DNA from: Nymphaea colorata | Lineage: Eukaryota > Streptophyta > Magnoliopsida > Nymphaeales > Nymphaeaceae | Assembly: GCF_008831285.2 (NCBI RefSeq) | Contig: NC_045145.1 | Coordinates: forward strand, 20,086,802-20,150,801 | DNA length: 64,000 bases | Reading direction: 5' to 3' | In this document: positions 40,807-53,299 of the stretch, one piece after another | Position numbering within the stretch: the stretch's first letter is position 1 | How the letters are laid out: every line of letters begins with the position of its first letter | Notes under the pieces: generated by a model | The model's database searches: none | What the model saw: only the letters and a program-made list of their open reading frames with translations | What the model was told of the DNA's origin: nothing | Position numbers and translations under genes: made by a program

Positions 40807-41940
40807 TGGACAAAAGTGCCTCCCATTAAATTAGTTTGAATCGTCTGCCCCAGCAAATCATTCACAGGCCAACGTGCCATAACTGCAACCACGTGAGGTG
40901 GCGACGCCACAACACCAAAATTTCGGCCCTTATCAGCGCCAGCTACTTGACGTTCACCAGTCGTTCCACCCTATATTTCTTAGTCTATGCAAGTCAGCCT
41001 CGCTCTCCTGCTGCTGCATGCTGCTGTGCCATTGCACGAGGAAGGAAGCAGAAGCAAAGAGAACGCCTATCATTTTCTATTAAAAAAGCTTTTTTGTTTG
41101 TCTGCACTCTGCCGCGAGATGTGATCTCCGTTATTCTGAATGTACGAAAATATTACTATATCAATGCAAAGTTGGACCGTCTAGATGTCTAACTTTTACA
41201 GTTTACGCAGTCCAATTTGGGTATCTAAATTAACCGACACACAACTATATTTCTATATTAGTCTGAGGCTTTGAAGCAAATTGATCCTACCCACGTCTCT
41301 TCCTTTGAAGCAAATTGAAGAAAATGGGTTCATGACTTATGTTGGAAAAATATTTTCCTCGCCTGGCTACTTTACACCAAACTTGACAAAAAAAAACAAC
41401 GCTTAATGCAACCTTTCAATTAACCATGAAAAGCCATGGCTCATTTTCAACATTAATATCAGAAGTACCTTAGGTGCTTCACTTTTCCTATGTTGAGAAA
41501 AATGATCTAAGTTAGCTTTCGTGCTTGAAGATTTACATAATATGAATTTAAGTTTAGATGGCGTTTTTTGGTTTAATAAGAAAATATGGGAGAAGTTTGT
41601 TGGCAAGTTGACCAGCACAATCAATTCTATATGCTTACTTTCTTTGTTCTCGATTCAATATGTATTTTAACCATGAAAGGAAACTGCAAGGAAGAAAGAT
41701 CTAGGAATAATTGCTTGAATGTTGTTTTCCATTAGTAGAGTGATGACCTCATATAGTAATATTTGTATGGAACGATGTCTCCATTTTTAATTTATGTATG
41801 GCATGAAGGATTAGTCAAAGAAGTAGTTAGTCATCTTCCTTTGTATATTTAATTTTGATGGGTACGTATCTGTCGTTTGTTTGTCCTTTCACATCCGGTG
41901 GATTTTACATAAGCCAAATCGAATGAAGTGCGCTGAGTAG
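40807..41940. other. MYB B promoter and upstream flank
   Basis: No gene was recognised. A block at about 41880-41935 (CCTTTCACATCCGGTGGA) recurs upstream of MYB A (about 23315), directly at the MYB C breakpoint (about 47860) and at about 49825. Confidence 0.5.
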
Positions 41941-43060
41941 TGAAAGGGCCTTAGCGTAACTAGTCAAACTTTAACAAAATACTGTCTCAATTCATCCTGT
42001 TTCATCAGATATGGTTTCGAAGGATGAACCTAATATGGACAGTTCCAATAAGATTTCATTCTTGAACAAAAACCCATTTTATGATTTGTTCCATCTCTTC
42101 CATGACTAGAACAAAGAGAGATACAAGTTGCACCACGATTTTGAATCGAATCAGAGAGAAATTTTAAAAAATGACAAATCTATTCACTTTAACAATAACC
42201 CGAATAGTTCAATTTTCATACCGCAACCTAACCGCTAACGCAGCCCAAGACTAGGATAGTCTGGCTTCCTAGGGGACCTTAAGGCCATGGAGCAGTATCA
42301 GTTAGAAGAAGTCGACAACTCCATTGATGGTTCAATTGAGCACGACCCCAGCAATTATATCATGGACTTCTTATCCCTCCTTTTTTTTTTTTATCTGTTT
42401 GCCTAGCTACATTTGTTTCCCCCCACCCACTCGTCCACTCTCATAACTTTTTCCTTTGCAACTTGTGGTCCGCACGAGGCAAACGGTGGTTGGGGCTACT
42501 GTTTTCCATTTTATGAATCACACGTTTGTAGGGTATGCCCCACTCGGTGGCCAAGGGCACTGTGTTCTAGGTAGTGACAAAGCCCTTTTTTTTTATTATT
42601 AACTTTTGGTTGATCGTAAGGAAAAGTTTTCGGTTGTCTATCCATAAAATAACTATTTTTTTTTTTTGTTTTTTCATTTGTCGAGAGTTTTTTTACCATG
42701 ATGTTTAAAAGAGGCCACTGCTCTCCTGCGCCCACCTTTTTTTTTAAGGTTCATGGCACTTGCTTTAAAATTTATTACGATTGAGAGAAAGAGCTCATTC
42801 ACTACCACCTCAAGATTTGAGCACAAGTTCTTAAAAAAAGGTCGACAGCCTTGCTACCCAACGCACTATAGTCCTTCGAAATAAAAATTACTAAATTTGT
42901 ACATCAAATTTAGTGGCCTGTTACCAAAATAACTGATACGGTTGAAATTTAATCTTAAAAGAATTTGGTTTAGACATGTTTGTTTATCAATGAATACCTT
43001 TCCCCCATGGGTGAGATTTTTTTTTTTTCAAGATGTAAGATAAGGGAGAACAAAAACTTT
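41941..43060. repeat. Tandem duplication, unit 1 (~1.1 kb)
   Basis: This non-coding block recurs at 43690-44650 in the same orientation. Anchors are AGAAGAAGTCGACAACTC (about 42305), GGTTGGGGCTACTGTTTTCC (about 42489) and a final stretch around AAGATGTAAGATAAGGGAG (about 43030). Confidence 0.7.
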
Positions 43061-43124
43061 TTCACTTATTACAAATTGATCGCACGACTTAACTGATATT
43101 GAATATCTGAGATGGATTCGTGTT

Positions 43125-43600
43125 ATTCAATAAAAAAAGGGAAGTAGGAGTATTTTGGAGATTTTTTTTAAATTAAGTGTTTTTTACTTTTTATTTTTTC
43201 ATTACCATTTTTTTTCAACTCAATGGAGCTCCCTTTTTACTGACGAGGAATATTTTGATCATTATTATCCAGCCCGATATACAAATTTTTGTGTGGTGAA
43301 TATATCCAACTTAGGAGAGGAAGTGATGACAATCAGAATTTAATAGGTGACATGAGGTGGGTTACTACTGCATAGGTGACGAGAGATTGAGTTGCATCCA
43401 CAACCCTCAATATGCAGCAAATATACACCTCCAAAAAACCAGAGATGTTGAGGGTATTTTAGAATTTTTTGATGATCAAGTGTGCCTTTTATTTTTTATT
43501 TTTTACTTTTTTTCAATCTCATTTTTGTCCTTTTCAAAGCCTTCATTTTTTCTTTTCAATTCATGAGTAGTATTTTGGTCATTTTACACTTCTGCATGTG
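43125..43600. repeat. Two copies of a dispersed T-rich repeat
   Basis: Two related stretches of about 160 bp (43125-43290 and 43420-43600) share GGTATTTTAGA-type starts, long T runs and TATTTTGATCATT-type ends. Relatives lie at about 29255-29425, 34127-34290, 49255-49440 and perhaps 52800-52960. No protein is encoded. Confidence 0.5.
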
Positions 43601-43689
43601 AGTCTACAAGTAACCAGCCTGGAGTGGGTATATTTTGGTTATTGCCAACGTCCTCAACTGTCAGTAAAGACTGTCTTGTTACCAGTGTA

Positions 43690-44650
43690 CTGAAAGAGAC
43701 TTAGCATAACTGGTCGAAACGATGGTTCAATTTTCACAGGGGTCACAACTTGACGCAGCCTAAAGACCATAATAGTATGACTTCTTAGGAGACCTTCAAG
43801 GCTACGTGAATGTAACAGTGTCAGCTAGAAGAAGTCGACGACTCGATTGATGGCATTCATGGACTTCTCATCCTTTTTTTTTTTTTTGTGTTTGGAAGAG
43901 GTACATTTCCTCCCCCACTCACTCATCCACTCTGATAACTTTTTCCCGTTTGCAACTTATGGTTGCATTGATTGCATGAGGCAAACGGGCACGAGGTGGT
44001 TGGGGCTACTGTTTTCCCTTTTATGAGTCACGTGTTTGTAGGGGATGCTCTACTCGCTTTGCTCTTTAGGGTGGTCTAGGGCACAATGTTTTAGGTAGTG
44101 ACGAATCTTTTTTTTTTTTTTTTTTTTGTTGATAGTAGGGAAAAGGTTTCGTGGTCACCTATAAGTAAATTTATTTTTTTTTGAGAGGTTTTTTTACCAT
44201 CTTTAAAAAAGGCCACTGCTGCCTCTCATATGTCCACCTTTTTTAAGGTTCACAAAACTAGCTTCTAAATATATTACCATATAGAGGAAGAGCCCATTGA
44301 CGACCACCTCAAGGTTTGAACCCAAGTTCTAAAAAGGTCGACGGCTTTATGCACTATAACCCTTTAAAAAAAAAAGAAAACTACATTTGTACATCAAATT
44401 TACTGGCCTGTTACCAAATACCAATAACTGAGACGGTCAAAATTTAATCTTATTATAATAACTAGCCGGTCAAACCATTCATTTAAAGAATCGGCCAAAT
44501 CAGTAATTCAGCTGAATTAGTTGTAAAAGAAAAGAAATCATGGAACTGAACTACAAAAAGAATTTGGTTCAGGGCATGATTGTTTACTAATGAATATTTT
44601 CCCCCCAAGGTGAGTTTTTTTGTTTACAAGATGTTAGATAAGGGAGCACA
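43690..44650. repeat. Tandem duplication, unit 2 (~1 kb)
   Basis: This is the second copy of 41941-43060, with matching anchors near 43835, 43998 and 44628. A 26-bp direct repeat (two copies) follows at 44705-44756. Confidence 0.7.
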
Positions 44651-45329
44651 TGTGTCTTCTGAAAGATCGGTACCTGTCATGCGCATAGACCCGTGGTCAG
44701 GTGCAAGGCTGTACAAGTTATTCATTATTCAAGGCTGTACAAGTTATTCATTATTCATTTTTCGGCCTTCGCCAACGTAGGTTGCTAGGAGTAAATCTAA
44801 GATCAGGGAAACAGGAAGTAAACAATTTAATCAAGTGCTTCATCCCTCCATAAATTTTTGAGAAAGAAAATTCGGTCCATGTTGAGTGCTCAAACCAAAT
44901 GTTGAGCTGCCCATGTGGACAAGACAAACACGGTACAGTTCCCAATAGACTGCACGTGCCATGCTCTCGAAAGTAAATGACTTATTCCTCATCAACACAA
45001 AACAGGACGGATGCATCGGGACAATGGCAGAGCTAGGATTCTTGGTTGAGGGAGGCCCATGTCACCAGCCTAAATCTAGCGTCGGCAAACATTATAATTT
45101 TTGAATCAGTGTCACGTCATTTAAGTGTTTTAAAATAAAATTTCGATTGACTGGTGTGTGGGCAGCGGCCATCACCAGCCTACGTACATCTATGCCACCA
45201 CATTGAGAAAAGGAGCTACAAAGTGAGTGAGTTGCATGCACCACGGTGGTGCGCACAAAAGAAAGGGAAGTAGAGGGACCTGATATCATGGTATTGAAGG
45301 AAAGGGAAGTATGGAATTTGCCATCCCCA

Positions 45330-45490
45330 TTTCTTCCACAACCATGATATCATGGTATTGAAGGAAACATCATCTTTTTCAGACACTGCATCAAATAGCA
45401 ATCTTGCACTTTCAGGATCCCAATTTTTCATATACATATCCATAAGACCGGGGATATTCTCATCATTATACAGCTCAGCTCCATGTACAA
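45330..45490 (-). pseudogene. PPR-protein gene fragment
   Basis: The minus-strand frame reads LHGAELYNDENIPGL, then MDMYMKNWDPESARLLFDAV and SEKDDVSFNTMISWLW. This matches the plant pentatricopeptide-repeat consensus (DMYxKxGxxxxARxxFDxMxEKDxVSWNxMIxGY). Only about one repeat survives, with no start and no continuation. A block containing ATATCATGGTATTGAAGGAA is duplicated at about 45287 and 45348 at its downstream edge. It is a dead fragment, not a gene. Confidence 0.65.
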
Positions 45491-45597
45491 TTTTTTGTGT
45501 GGTGCATAACCAACTTAGGAGAGGGAGTGATCACCATCAGAATTTAATGGGCGACATGAGTACGGCCTTTGCTGATGAACAGTTCCACTAGCATTTA

Positions 45598-45923
45598 GAG
45601 TCTGCTTGGATGGAGGGAAAGAGTAGTCAATCATGTGTTTGGTTGGTTAATTAAGAAAGAAGGAAATGAATAAATAAAAAACCATATTTAGTTACCAAGA
45701 AAATTAAATGAATGGAATGGATAACTCAATGTAAATTCAATCCCTCCAAGAAACGGAAAGGAAAAGGGTTGCTCGTTGTGTTTCATTTCATTTATATCCA
45801 AACGAGTTTTACAATCATCTTTTTTCTTTTCTCTCTTTCATTTCCTCTCCATTCCTTTCTCCGCATTTTCTTCCTTTTCATCGTCATCCCTCCCCATTTC
45901 CCTCCATCCAAACAAGTTAACTC
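45598..45923. mobile_element. MITE-like TIR element
   Basis: The left end contains TTGGATGGAGGGAAA and the right end TTTCCCTCCATCCAAAC, its inverted copy. Outer bases are GAGT and ACTC. The interior is AT-rich and has no coding capacity. The target duplication is unclear. Confidence 0.6.
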
Positions 45924-46427
45924 GATATAAATATGTTCTCGAAATGTCAATCAATCAGTGAAGCTTCCAATTAATTTGGTGGCCTGGCAATTAATCAGCG
46001 AACCCACCAAATAGAAAAACAAATAAAACAAGTGAAAACCACATAAAATTAAATCAACACGAGAAAATTCTTGTCACATTGAAATTAGTTAAAAGTGATT
46101 GAAATATTCAAAAATAGCTTAAAAAATTGCCACCTAATTGAGTCAGGTTGCCGCCAATTTGGCTTGAATCGGCCGACTCAGGCGGATTCTTATAACAATA
46201 TTGATGCTTTATAACAAAGCAAAACTGACATTCATTCGTGTTATGGAATAGCGATTTAACATGAACTATACTCAGTGGCTTGCCAGAAATTTGTTATTTT
46301 GGAATTCTTATTAATGTAATTCTTTTTGAAACTGTTTGAATAACAAACATAACAAAAATAGAAACATACATTGCATATAGCATTCCATTTGAGGGGCCAC
46401 AACATACATGTACATTGTACATACATT

Positions 46428-47851
46428 TTAAAACTTTGGCAGGTCAGGATAGGCTTCTGCCTCGCCTGGCTCCAATATGGCTCCCCCATTAATGTCTAAT
46501 GAGTTCCAAAATTCCATATCAAGCGATAAGTTTTCCTATTCAAGTTCGGACTCTGTAGGACCTGTTGTTGCTTGAAGAGGGAATTCTTTGTCATCTGCCT
46601 CAAGCAATATTTCAGGAAGCAATGACAATTCTTGTCCAGTTTCATGAGGTGCACCGAGTTCTTCTCCTCCTCTTCTTCCAACTCCTCCTCCTCCTCCTCC
46701 TCCTTGAGTGCCCTTCGGGTCGAACCAGCTGGAGAACCAGAAGTGTTCATCGCGAAAATTGCCTGATGGTGAAGGGGGTTCTGCCGTCTGAACCTTGGCC
46801 TTGAACCAGTGGCATGCTTTCACAGTTAGCCGGTGATTTTGTGGTTTCACGACGGCAAAGGAAGGGACTGTGGGGCTCTTCCTTTGGCGGTTGAAGAGCC
46901 ACCATTTTTTTTTTGTGTAAGTGAGAGAGTTCCACCGATTCTTTATATCATTGGATGTCCTCCCAACAATCCTCCCAGCAATTAGCGACAATCTTATTGA
47001 TCATCACAAGCATGCAATTAGAAAATGTCAAAAAGAATATATTCTTTCTTTTCAAAGAATTAATAAGAACGAGAAGCTCAGGTTTGAATTTTAATTTGAA
47101 TTTAGAACACAAATTAAGCACAATAATCGCAGAAACTAAATGATAAATACTTCGAATTTGAGCATCCTTAATAATCACCAATTTTCACTGTGGGATCTTC
47201 ACTTCTATGTCATCAAACTTCGTAGGCATACAAAATTAATTTTCTATATATTTTTCTTTTGCGATGAAAAAAACTATAGTCAAACCTGAAAATTATGCAA
47301 TGTAAAGGTTTTAAACATTTTTTAAAAAATTATATAGGTGAAACCTATGGCTTTCAATTAAGAAAAAAGGCGACGCAAAGATATGTTTAACATGGCATGC
47401 ACTACATTAGTGGAACTGGTCACAACATTATGAGAAATTATCACAAACAATGGCCTTGAATATAAAGTTGGTTTTATTTTAAGGGACATGCAAAATGAAG
47501 GCATAGGCTAAATTTGAAAAGGCTAAAACAGATGAGCACCTTGGTGTACACACACACACTCACACACGCAATAAATCTAATAATGTAGGTGGACGTATAG
47601 TATATTAAAACATAGAAATGAAAAATTAAAATTTCAATGCCTGGATGACGTTTTATAATCTGATAATTAAAAGAGGGTTAAGTTTTAAAACTTCAAAACA
47701 TCTAACATGTTCCTTTGCATGATTTTGGTTTTGGGTTATAGAATTTATGACTTCGCATTCGCTTATACGCTGCTGAATTTATAGAAAACAGCACTTGGGG
47801 TGTTGATGCATCATGCATCATGTGTGTAAGTGGGCACCTGTTCCCGAGAAG
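46428..47851 (-). pseudogene. MYB C: R2R3-MYB pseudogene lacking exon 1 and most of exon 2
   Basis: Exon 3 (46992-46428) and the last 14 bases of exon 2 (47851-47838) remain. The first R3 Trp encoded by exon 3 is Leu (TTG for TGG; RLSLIAGRIVGR). The ANDI block is SNDI, followed by a lysine/tryptophan-rich stretch. A run of glycine codons follows SSWFDPKGTQ. The conserved ELEW is ELE-stop because TGG became TAG (46536-46538); beyond it DMEFWNSLDI and PDLPKF-stop are still readable. At 47852 exon 2 is joined to DNA that in MYB B lies about 1.2 kb upstream of the start codon, so one deletion removed the rest of exon 2, exon 1 and the promoter. Confidence 0.88.
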
Positions 47852-48412
47852 TTGTCTTTCCTTCAAATATGGTGAATTTTACATATCCAAATTGAGGAAA
47901 GTGCATCTGTGTTTGCTTGCAATCCTTTAAAATCCAAAACCGATTTGATTTGTAATCTTCAATCTAAGAAAAATCCTGAAAGCTTCGGTCTTTTCGTGTG
48001 AAAAAGAAGCTGGGGGTCGATCCGCCGATGGTGGCCGAAGAGTCTCATCGGTCGTGGCCGTGTTCCGGCAGGAAGAAGGGGATTGCTTGGTCGATCGGGT
48101 GGTCAGTGCTCCACCTGTCCACCATTATCTACAGCGGACAAGTTGTTCATCTTTCAGTTGTTCTTGGCATATGATCGGTCAGGCGGGGCTGGGTCCGCTT
48201 CTTTGTCATTGGTGGAGCGGAACAACACGAGAACAAGGTGGGTGGGACTACTCCGATCGGTCGTCCTTCCAGGAATTAAGGCCTTCCTTTTTACCCTACT
48301 GTTATTCTTCCTTTATGTGGCTACAATGTTCTCCAGGAGTACCCACCTAGGCATGTTAGACCTGCTAGCGTAAATATCACACATCGGCAGTTCTCTCTCT
48401 CTCTCTCTCATA

Positions 48413-48443
<31 letters not shown>

Positions 48444-50150
48444 GAATGAAAACTACGGCAGTTCTATGGCAACTTTAAGCTGGAATATTTTTTAACTAGC
48501 ATTTATCATCATTCACTCTGTTCTATGGATGGTGAGTGGATAAATAACTAAAAAATTAATCCTTCATGTGAAAAGGTATAATCCTACGGACCACATGGGC
48601 TGCGTCAATACTATTTTCAGAGCCACATACTCTCTATCAATACTATTGTTACGTAACTACTCTGTCGGTATGAATTATTGATTTAGTGATGGATAACATG
48701 TATGGATGGATGATGCAGTACATTTGCCGCCAATATCCTGGAGGATATATAAGGAGCAACACTTCTGTAAAAATCCCACCTCCACTTCTCACCTCTATGC
48801 AGGAACTCAACCTATAAACCGAAAGCAGAAAATAAGATACAACTTTATTCATAAACAGAAAATATACAATGAAAACATATTAAACACAAACTTGTTGCAC
48901 TACATGAACAGCTGTTGTTGCCGGCCGAAGGTAAACAGTCCAGAAAATAGAGTGTATGAACAACCCAGAAAACAGAGTGCATTTGACAACCGCAGCTGTC
49001 GTGAATAATATCACCATATCATCCCGACAGACTTATACGATATATATGCCATATCATTATCAACCAAATGATGGACACGATCAGAGTGTATATATATAAA
49101 TATACATATATCGCCGTTTTTTTGTTTGGATGTCGTGCCATGCAGTTCGATGCAATCATATGTATAAATATATATTTTGACTGAATCGAAACTTTTAAGT
49201 TTTTGTTGGGTAGAATAACGAGAGCAATAGTTGGGCAAACAGAACAGAGGTGTACACGCAACAAGTATGCACCAAAGGGGGATGAGAGACCTTTTGAAAT
49301 TTTTTATAAAGAAACTAGACAATTTTTACTTTTTCACAATCCTTTTTTACTTTTTTTAAAAAGTTTTGTTTTTATTTCAATAGAAGTATTTTGATCATTG
49401 CCACCACTGTGCACCAATTTTTCGTGCACTTGGGTGTATACTTAACCAGCTTGAGTGCATGGGACGCAAGACCGTTGATCTTTGTCTCACTAGATAGCTA
49501 GTCTCTTTGAACAAACTTGTGCTCATCTCGTTAATATCTTACTAAGATAGGGTCCGCTGAACTTGGTATGAATGAACTGCCAATTTGGCACAAGTCGAAG
49601 CTCACGCCCTTGCGTCTGCAGTCTTATGTTATTTTCAGTAAAATCTTGTAAACATACCTGTTATTTTTTTTTACTTATGATTTGTTTGGATGCATATGTT
49701 TTTCCAGTTTATTATGTAGTAGAAAGAATCAGGGCGCTGGAGCCAATTAAACTACGCGAGGTGGTTCGTCATATATCTGCGGTCATGCATTTAATTTGTC
49801 GGCCGGTAGTTGCCGATCGTTCAATGTCCTTTTACATCCGGTGGACTCTACATAGCAGAACGGATGAAACTGCATCTTGCAGCCCAGTAATCCAAAAGCA
49901 ATTTGGTTTGTCTTTATTCCAAGAAAAATCCTGTAAGCTTCACTCTTTTCATGTAAAAAGAGCTGGATTCGATCGAAGAGACTACTCGATCCATCGAGTC
50001 TGCCCAAGTCCACCGTTACATACAGCGGACAAGCCTTTCGTTTTTCAGTTGTTTTTCGCACGTGATTGCATGGGGCTGGAACTTGCTCCCATGCAATTGC
50101 TGCAGCGGATGACGAGTAGGAGGCGGGTGGGGCAATTACTACAGTTTTAA
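47852..50150. other. Remnants of MYB upstream flank, no gene
   Basis: DNA at about 47860-48240 and 49820-50110 is mutually similar (TACAGCGGACAAG and TTTTCAGTTGTT blocks) and similar to the MYB B upstream block. The stretch 48392-48443 is a CT run followed by a GA run. A copy of the dispersed T-rich repeat lies at about 49255-49440. The plus-strand frame at 49572-50150 (192 codons) spans this flank and resembles no protein I know. Confidence 0.5.
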
Positions 50151-50847
50151 TATTTTTTACTTTTAAACGCAACAAAAAGAAGCCTTACAATATTTAAAAA
50201 TTTGACATACGGCATTCAGTATCAACGGCACATTTGATATATCACAAGAAAAAGGTCTTTACTGACACGTAGTAAATTGGGCAAAACATCCGCAAAACTT
50301 GTAATGACGTTTCTATTAACCATCAGAGCATAGTAGATGTCACTAATGATTCACTAACGTTTTGCACAACATCAGTTAAAATTGACTCTTACTAGACCAA
50401 TAAATTTTCACATCAGTAAACGGTTAACTTGGTATATGATCTAACAAGCATGCCATATGCAGTTAAGTTGTTTGGCTCGTTTCCCATCCTTATATGCACA
50501 GAACAAATGGTAAGAGAAAAATGAAGAATGTGTCCATGTTCATAACCCCAGATCATCTAACCCTAGCCACTTTAGAATTCGAGCTTTTTTATTTAATTTC
50601 CATATAAAGCTTGCTATATGGAACGATAAGGAAACATGCCAATGAAAATTCTTTGTTTTGTGAGGAATGTAAAACAGGAATTATTGATCTAGGAGACTTA
50701 ACTGTAGGTTGCTTTACGATAGCCTATCTAATATTAGTGCAACAGTAGCATGAAATAACATCTCTCATTGCCGAGAGCCTTTAATTGAGGATAAAAAATA
50801 TATTTTTTTTCAAGAAAAAAAACTTTTCCTATGTTTGGCACACACAC

Positions 50848-50928
<81 letters not shown>

Positions 50929-51899
50929 GTTGTGGCGGCAAAACAGGGTAAGGTGTAAAAACAGAGTGGGGAGAAGAAGAAACACAGGACAGAGTAAGAA
51001 ATTTATTTATGACACACTTTACAATTATGATCTCATTTTCTTATATACACTTGAGAAAAGAACGGAGCGTTCTAGAAAGAACAGGATGGAGCAACTAACC
51101 AATCAGAAATGAGCCAGTATCATGTATTGATAATTTGTTCTGTATCAGGCTAAACCAATCAGTGCAGTCTACGAGGTAGACTTTTATAATGGAATAGATA
51201 CTTTCATGATCTGCATTAACTAATTATGTTATTGCTACAACCTTGGTATTTCCATGCTGATTTAATTTGAATTGCTAACTCTCAAATTGTAAAGTACCGC
51301 TCTCGTGCGCTCAGTTTGGTGAACAGGCCAGGTTAGCCGTTTGGTGACGAGAAGGAACAGGTGACGCTTTAGTTATACCACCTTTGGTTAAATCGCCAAA
51401 AACAAATGACAGCAGGTATTGATATGTTTTGTGCGCTCATGAAATATGGTATCCGATAAAATATGCAGAGCTGTTTGCTGTCACAGTAAAACTTCGATTT
51501 ACTTCGCAGCTGATGAATGTAGCACTTGTAAATGTGTTAGTAAGGCCTTCAATTGTATGCATTGACTTGGATTCTTTTATTCTTTTTTTTTTAGGTAAGT
51601 GAGAGGCTAATCCCACCAGGAAAAAAAAACCGAAATTCCCCCCACTTTCCTCACCCTTAAGCACTAGCGAAGCTAGAAATTTTGGCTAGGGGGACACTAA
51701 TTCAATATCTTTAGTTCTTTTTAGGAGCACTTATATAAATATATAAATTAACTACCAAATACATCAAAGCATTAACATAAAATTAAACAAGCTTTGTGAA
51801 GCTCACACCAGCACCCATGTGACTTTGCCACTTCCTCAAGGTATAGAGCGACGTCGGTATCAGATGTATACACCAGCACTGCACTTCAAATTGTGTACT
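50151..51899. other. Intergenic, AT-rich
   Basis: No gene. It is dominated by a pure (TA)n tract at about 50853-50924, which creates artificial Ile-Tyr open frames on both strands. Confidence 0.45.
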
Positions 51900-51909
51900 A
51901 CTATCCACC

Positions 51910-52015
51910 CCCAAGTTCCAGCCGCCTACAGTCCAGTTCTTAACTAAGTTCCAGCCGCCTACTGTCCAGTCCTTAACTAAGTTCCAGCCGCCTACTGTCC
52001 AGTCCTCCAGTCCTT
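51910..52015. repeat. 33-bp minisatellite, 3 copies
   Basis: A 33-bp unit containing AGTTCCAGCCGCCTAC starts near 51914, 51947 and 51980. Because 33 is divisible by 3, the minus strand shows an open frame with DWTVGGWNLVK repeats. Only the last copy differs appreciably. Confidence 0.85.
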
Positions 52016-52483
52016 TGTTAAGGTAGAACCTTGAGAGCAGCCTTGTCGTTAATCGTAGTGGGTGTTTGCACACGACTAGAAGACTCAAAACATGGAGAAA
52101 AACAAAGATATATCTGGATGATAAACTATAACAAACCATTTGCAGAAGTTAACCACCCGCAGTTCATGTCAATATGAGAATAAATCGAAAAATGATATTG
52201 TTATTTGAAAAACATATCGAAGTCTGTAAGGATTCAAAAGTTAACTTTCTGAACTATTCTAGTTTACAAAGTTTTACTTATCATTCAGTTGTGACATGGG
52301 GTAACAAATTCGTTTCATTACTAACCAAGTCAACTTACAAGTACCTTATGTTAGCTTGTATAAGAGGTCAAGTTCTGTATGTCAATCTGTACACATAACG
52401 AGCATACACTAGATGTGAACCTTACTATCAATATGTCTATTTACTTTTATGCCTAAACGTTGCATATACATGTGCATGAGATT

Positions 52484-52780
52484 ATAAATAAGTATAAAAT
52501 AACAAATAAGTATGAGATAATGTTTATGAGATAATAAATAATTTATGAGATTATGAGATAACGTTAAACATAAGTATGAGATAATGTTTATTGGATAGTA
52601 AAAGATTTATGAGATAATGAGATAATAAACGGATGTATGAGATAACGGTAAACATAAGTATGAAATAATTTTTATTAGATAAAAAAATATTTATGAGAAA
52701 GTGAAATAACTCTAAACATAAGTATGAGATAATGTTTATAAGATAATCAAATATTTATTAGATAATGAAATAGTGCTATA
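52484..52780. repeat. Degenerate AT-rich minisatellite
   Basis: Irregular repeats of ATAAGTATGAGATAATGTTTAT joined by TTTATGAGATAATGAGATAA-type linkers occur about every 65-85 bp. There are about four copies. Confidence 0.7.
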
Positions 52781-53299
52781 AGCGAGACAAAAAAAGGAAA
52801 ACCTTTTGTTTACTGCTTAGAGGGGTATATTGGTCATAATATATGCATATACAGGATAACAAATTTTACCTTTATCGAATCTTTAAATTTTCTTTTTACC
52901 GTTTTCGTTTTTGTGTTACAAAAAGTTTTTTTTTTATTAATCACAAGTATGTTTTGTCATTATTAAAATAATGCATGAAATTTCATACATGGGGATGGCC
53001 TATATAGCCAGATTCGCTTGAACAGTGGATAATTATTTAATAGAAGAACTAATGCCTGTAAAGGGCGAGTCTAAGATATTTGAAAAGGAAATGTTGATGA
53101 AATTGAAGAATAAAATCTTAATTAATTGCAGTAACACGACATTCAAATTTCTTTTTCTGCTGCCATCCTGGTCACGAAAAAGAAAAAAGAAGTTTTGTCT
53201 AGCTTTTTTGGTTCCTTTTGTTCAATTGGTATGACATAGGTCATCTATATTCCATATCAGTTCTTGTAAAGTTTAAACAAAAGCAAAGAATTAGAAACC

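Noticed and set aside
49572-50150. 192-codon plus-strand open frame
   Set aside because: It crosses DNA that is similar to the non-coding MYB upstream flank elsewhere, has no known domain, and the related copy at 47.9-48.3 kb is not open in the same frame.
50734-51112. Open frames rich in Ile-Tyr on both strands
   Set aside because: They are produced by a pure (TA)n tract.
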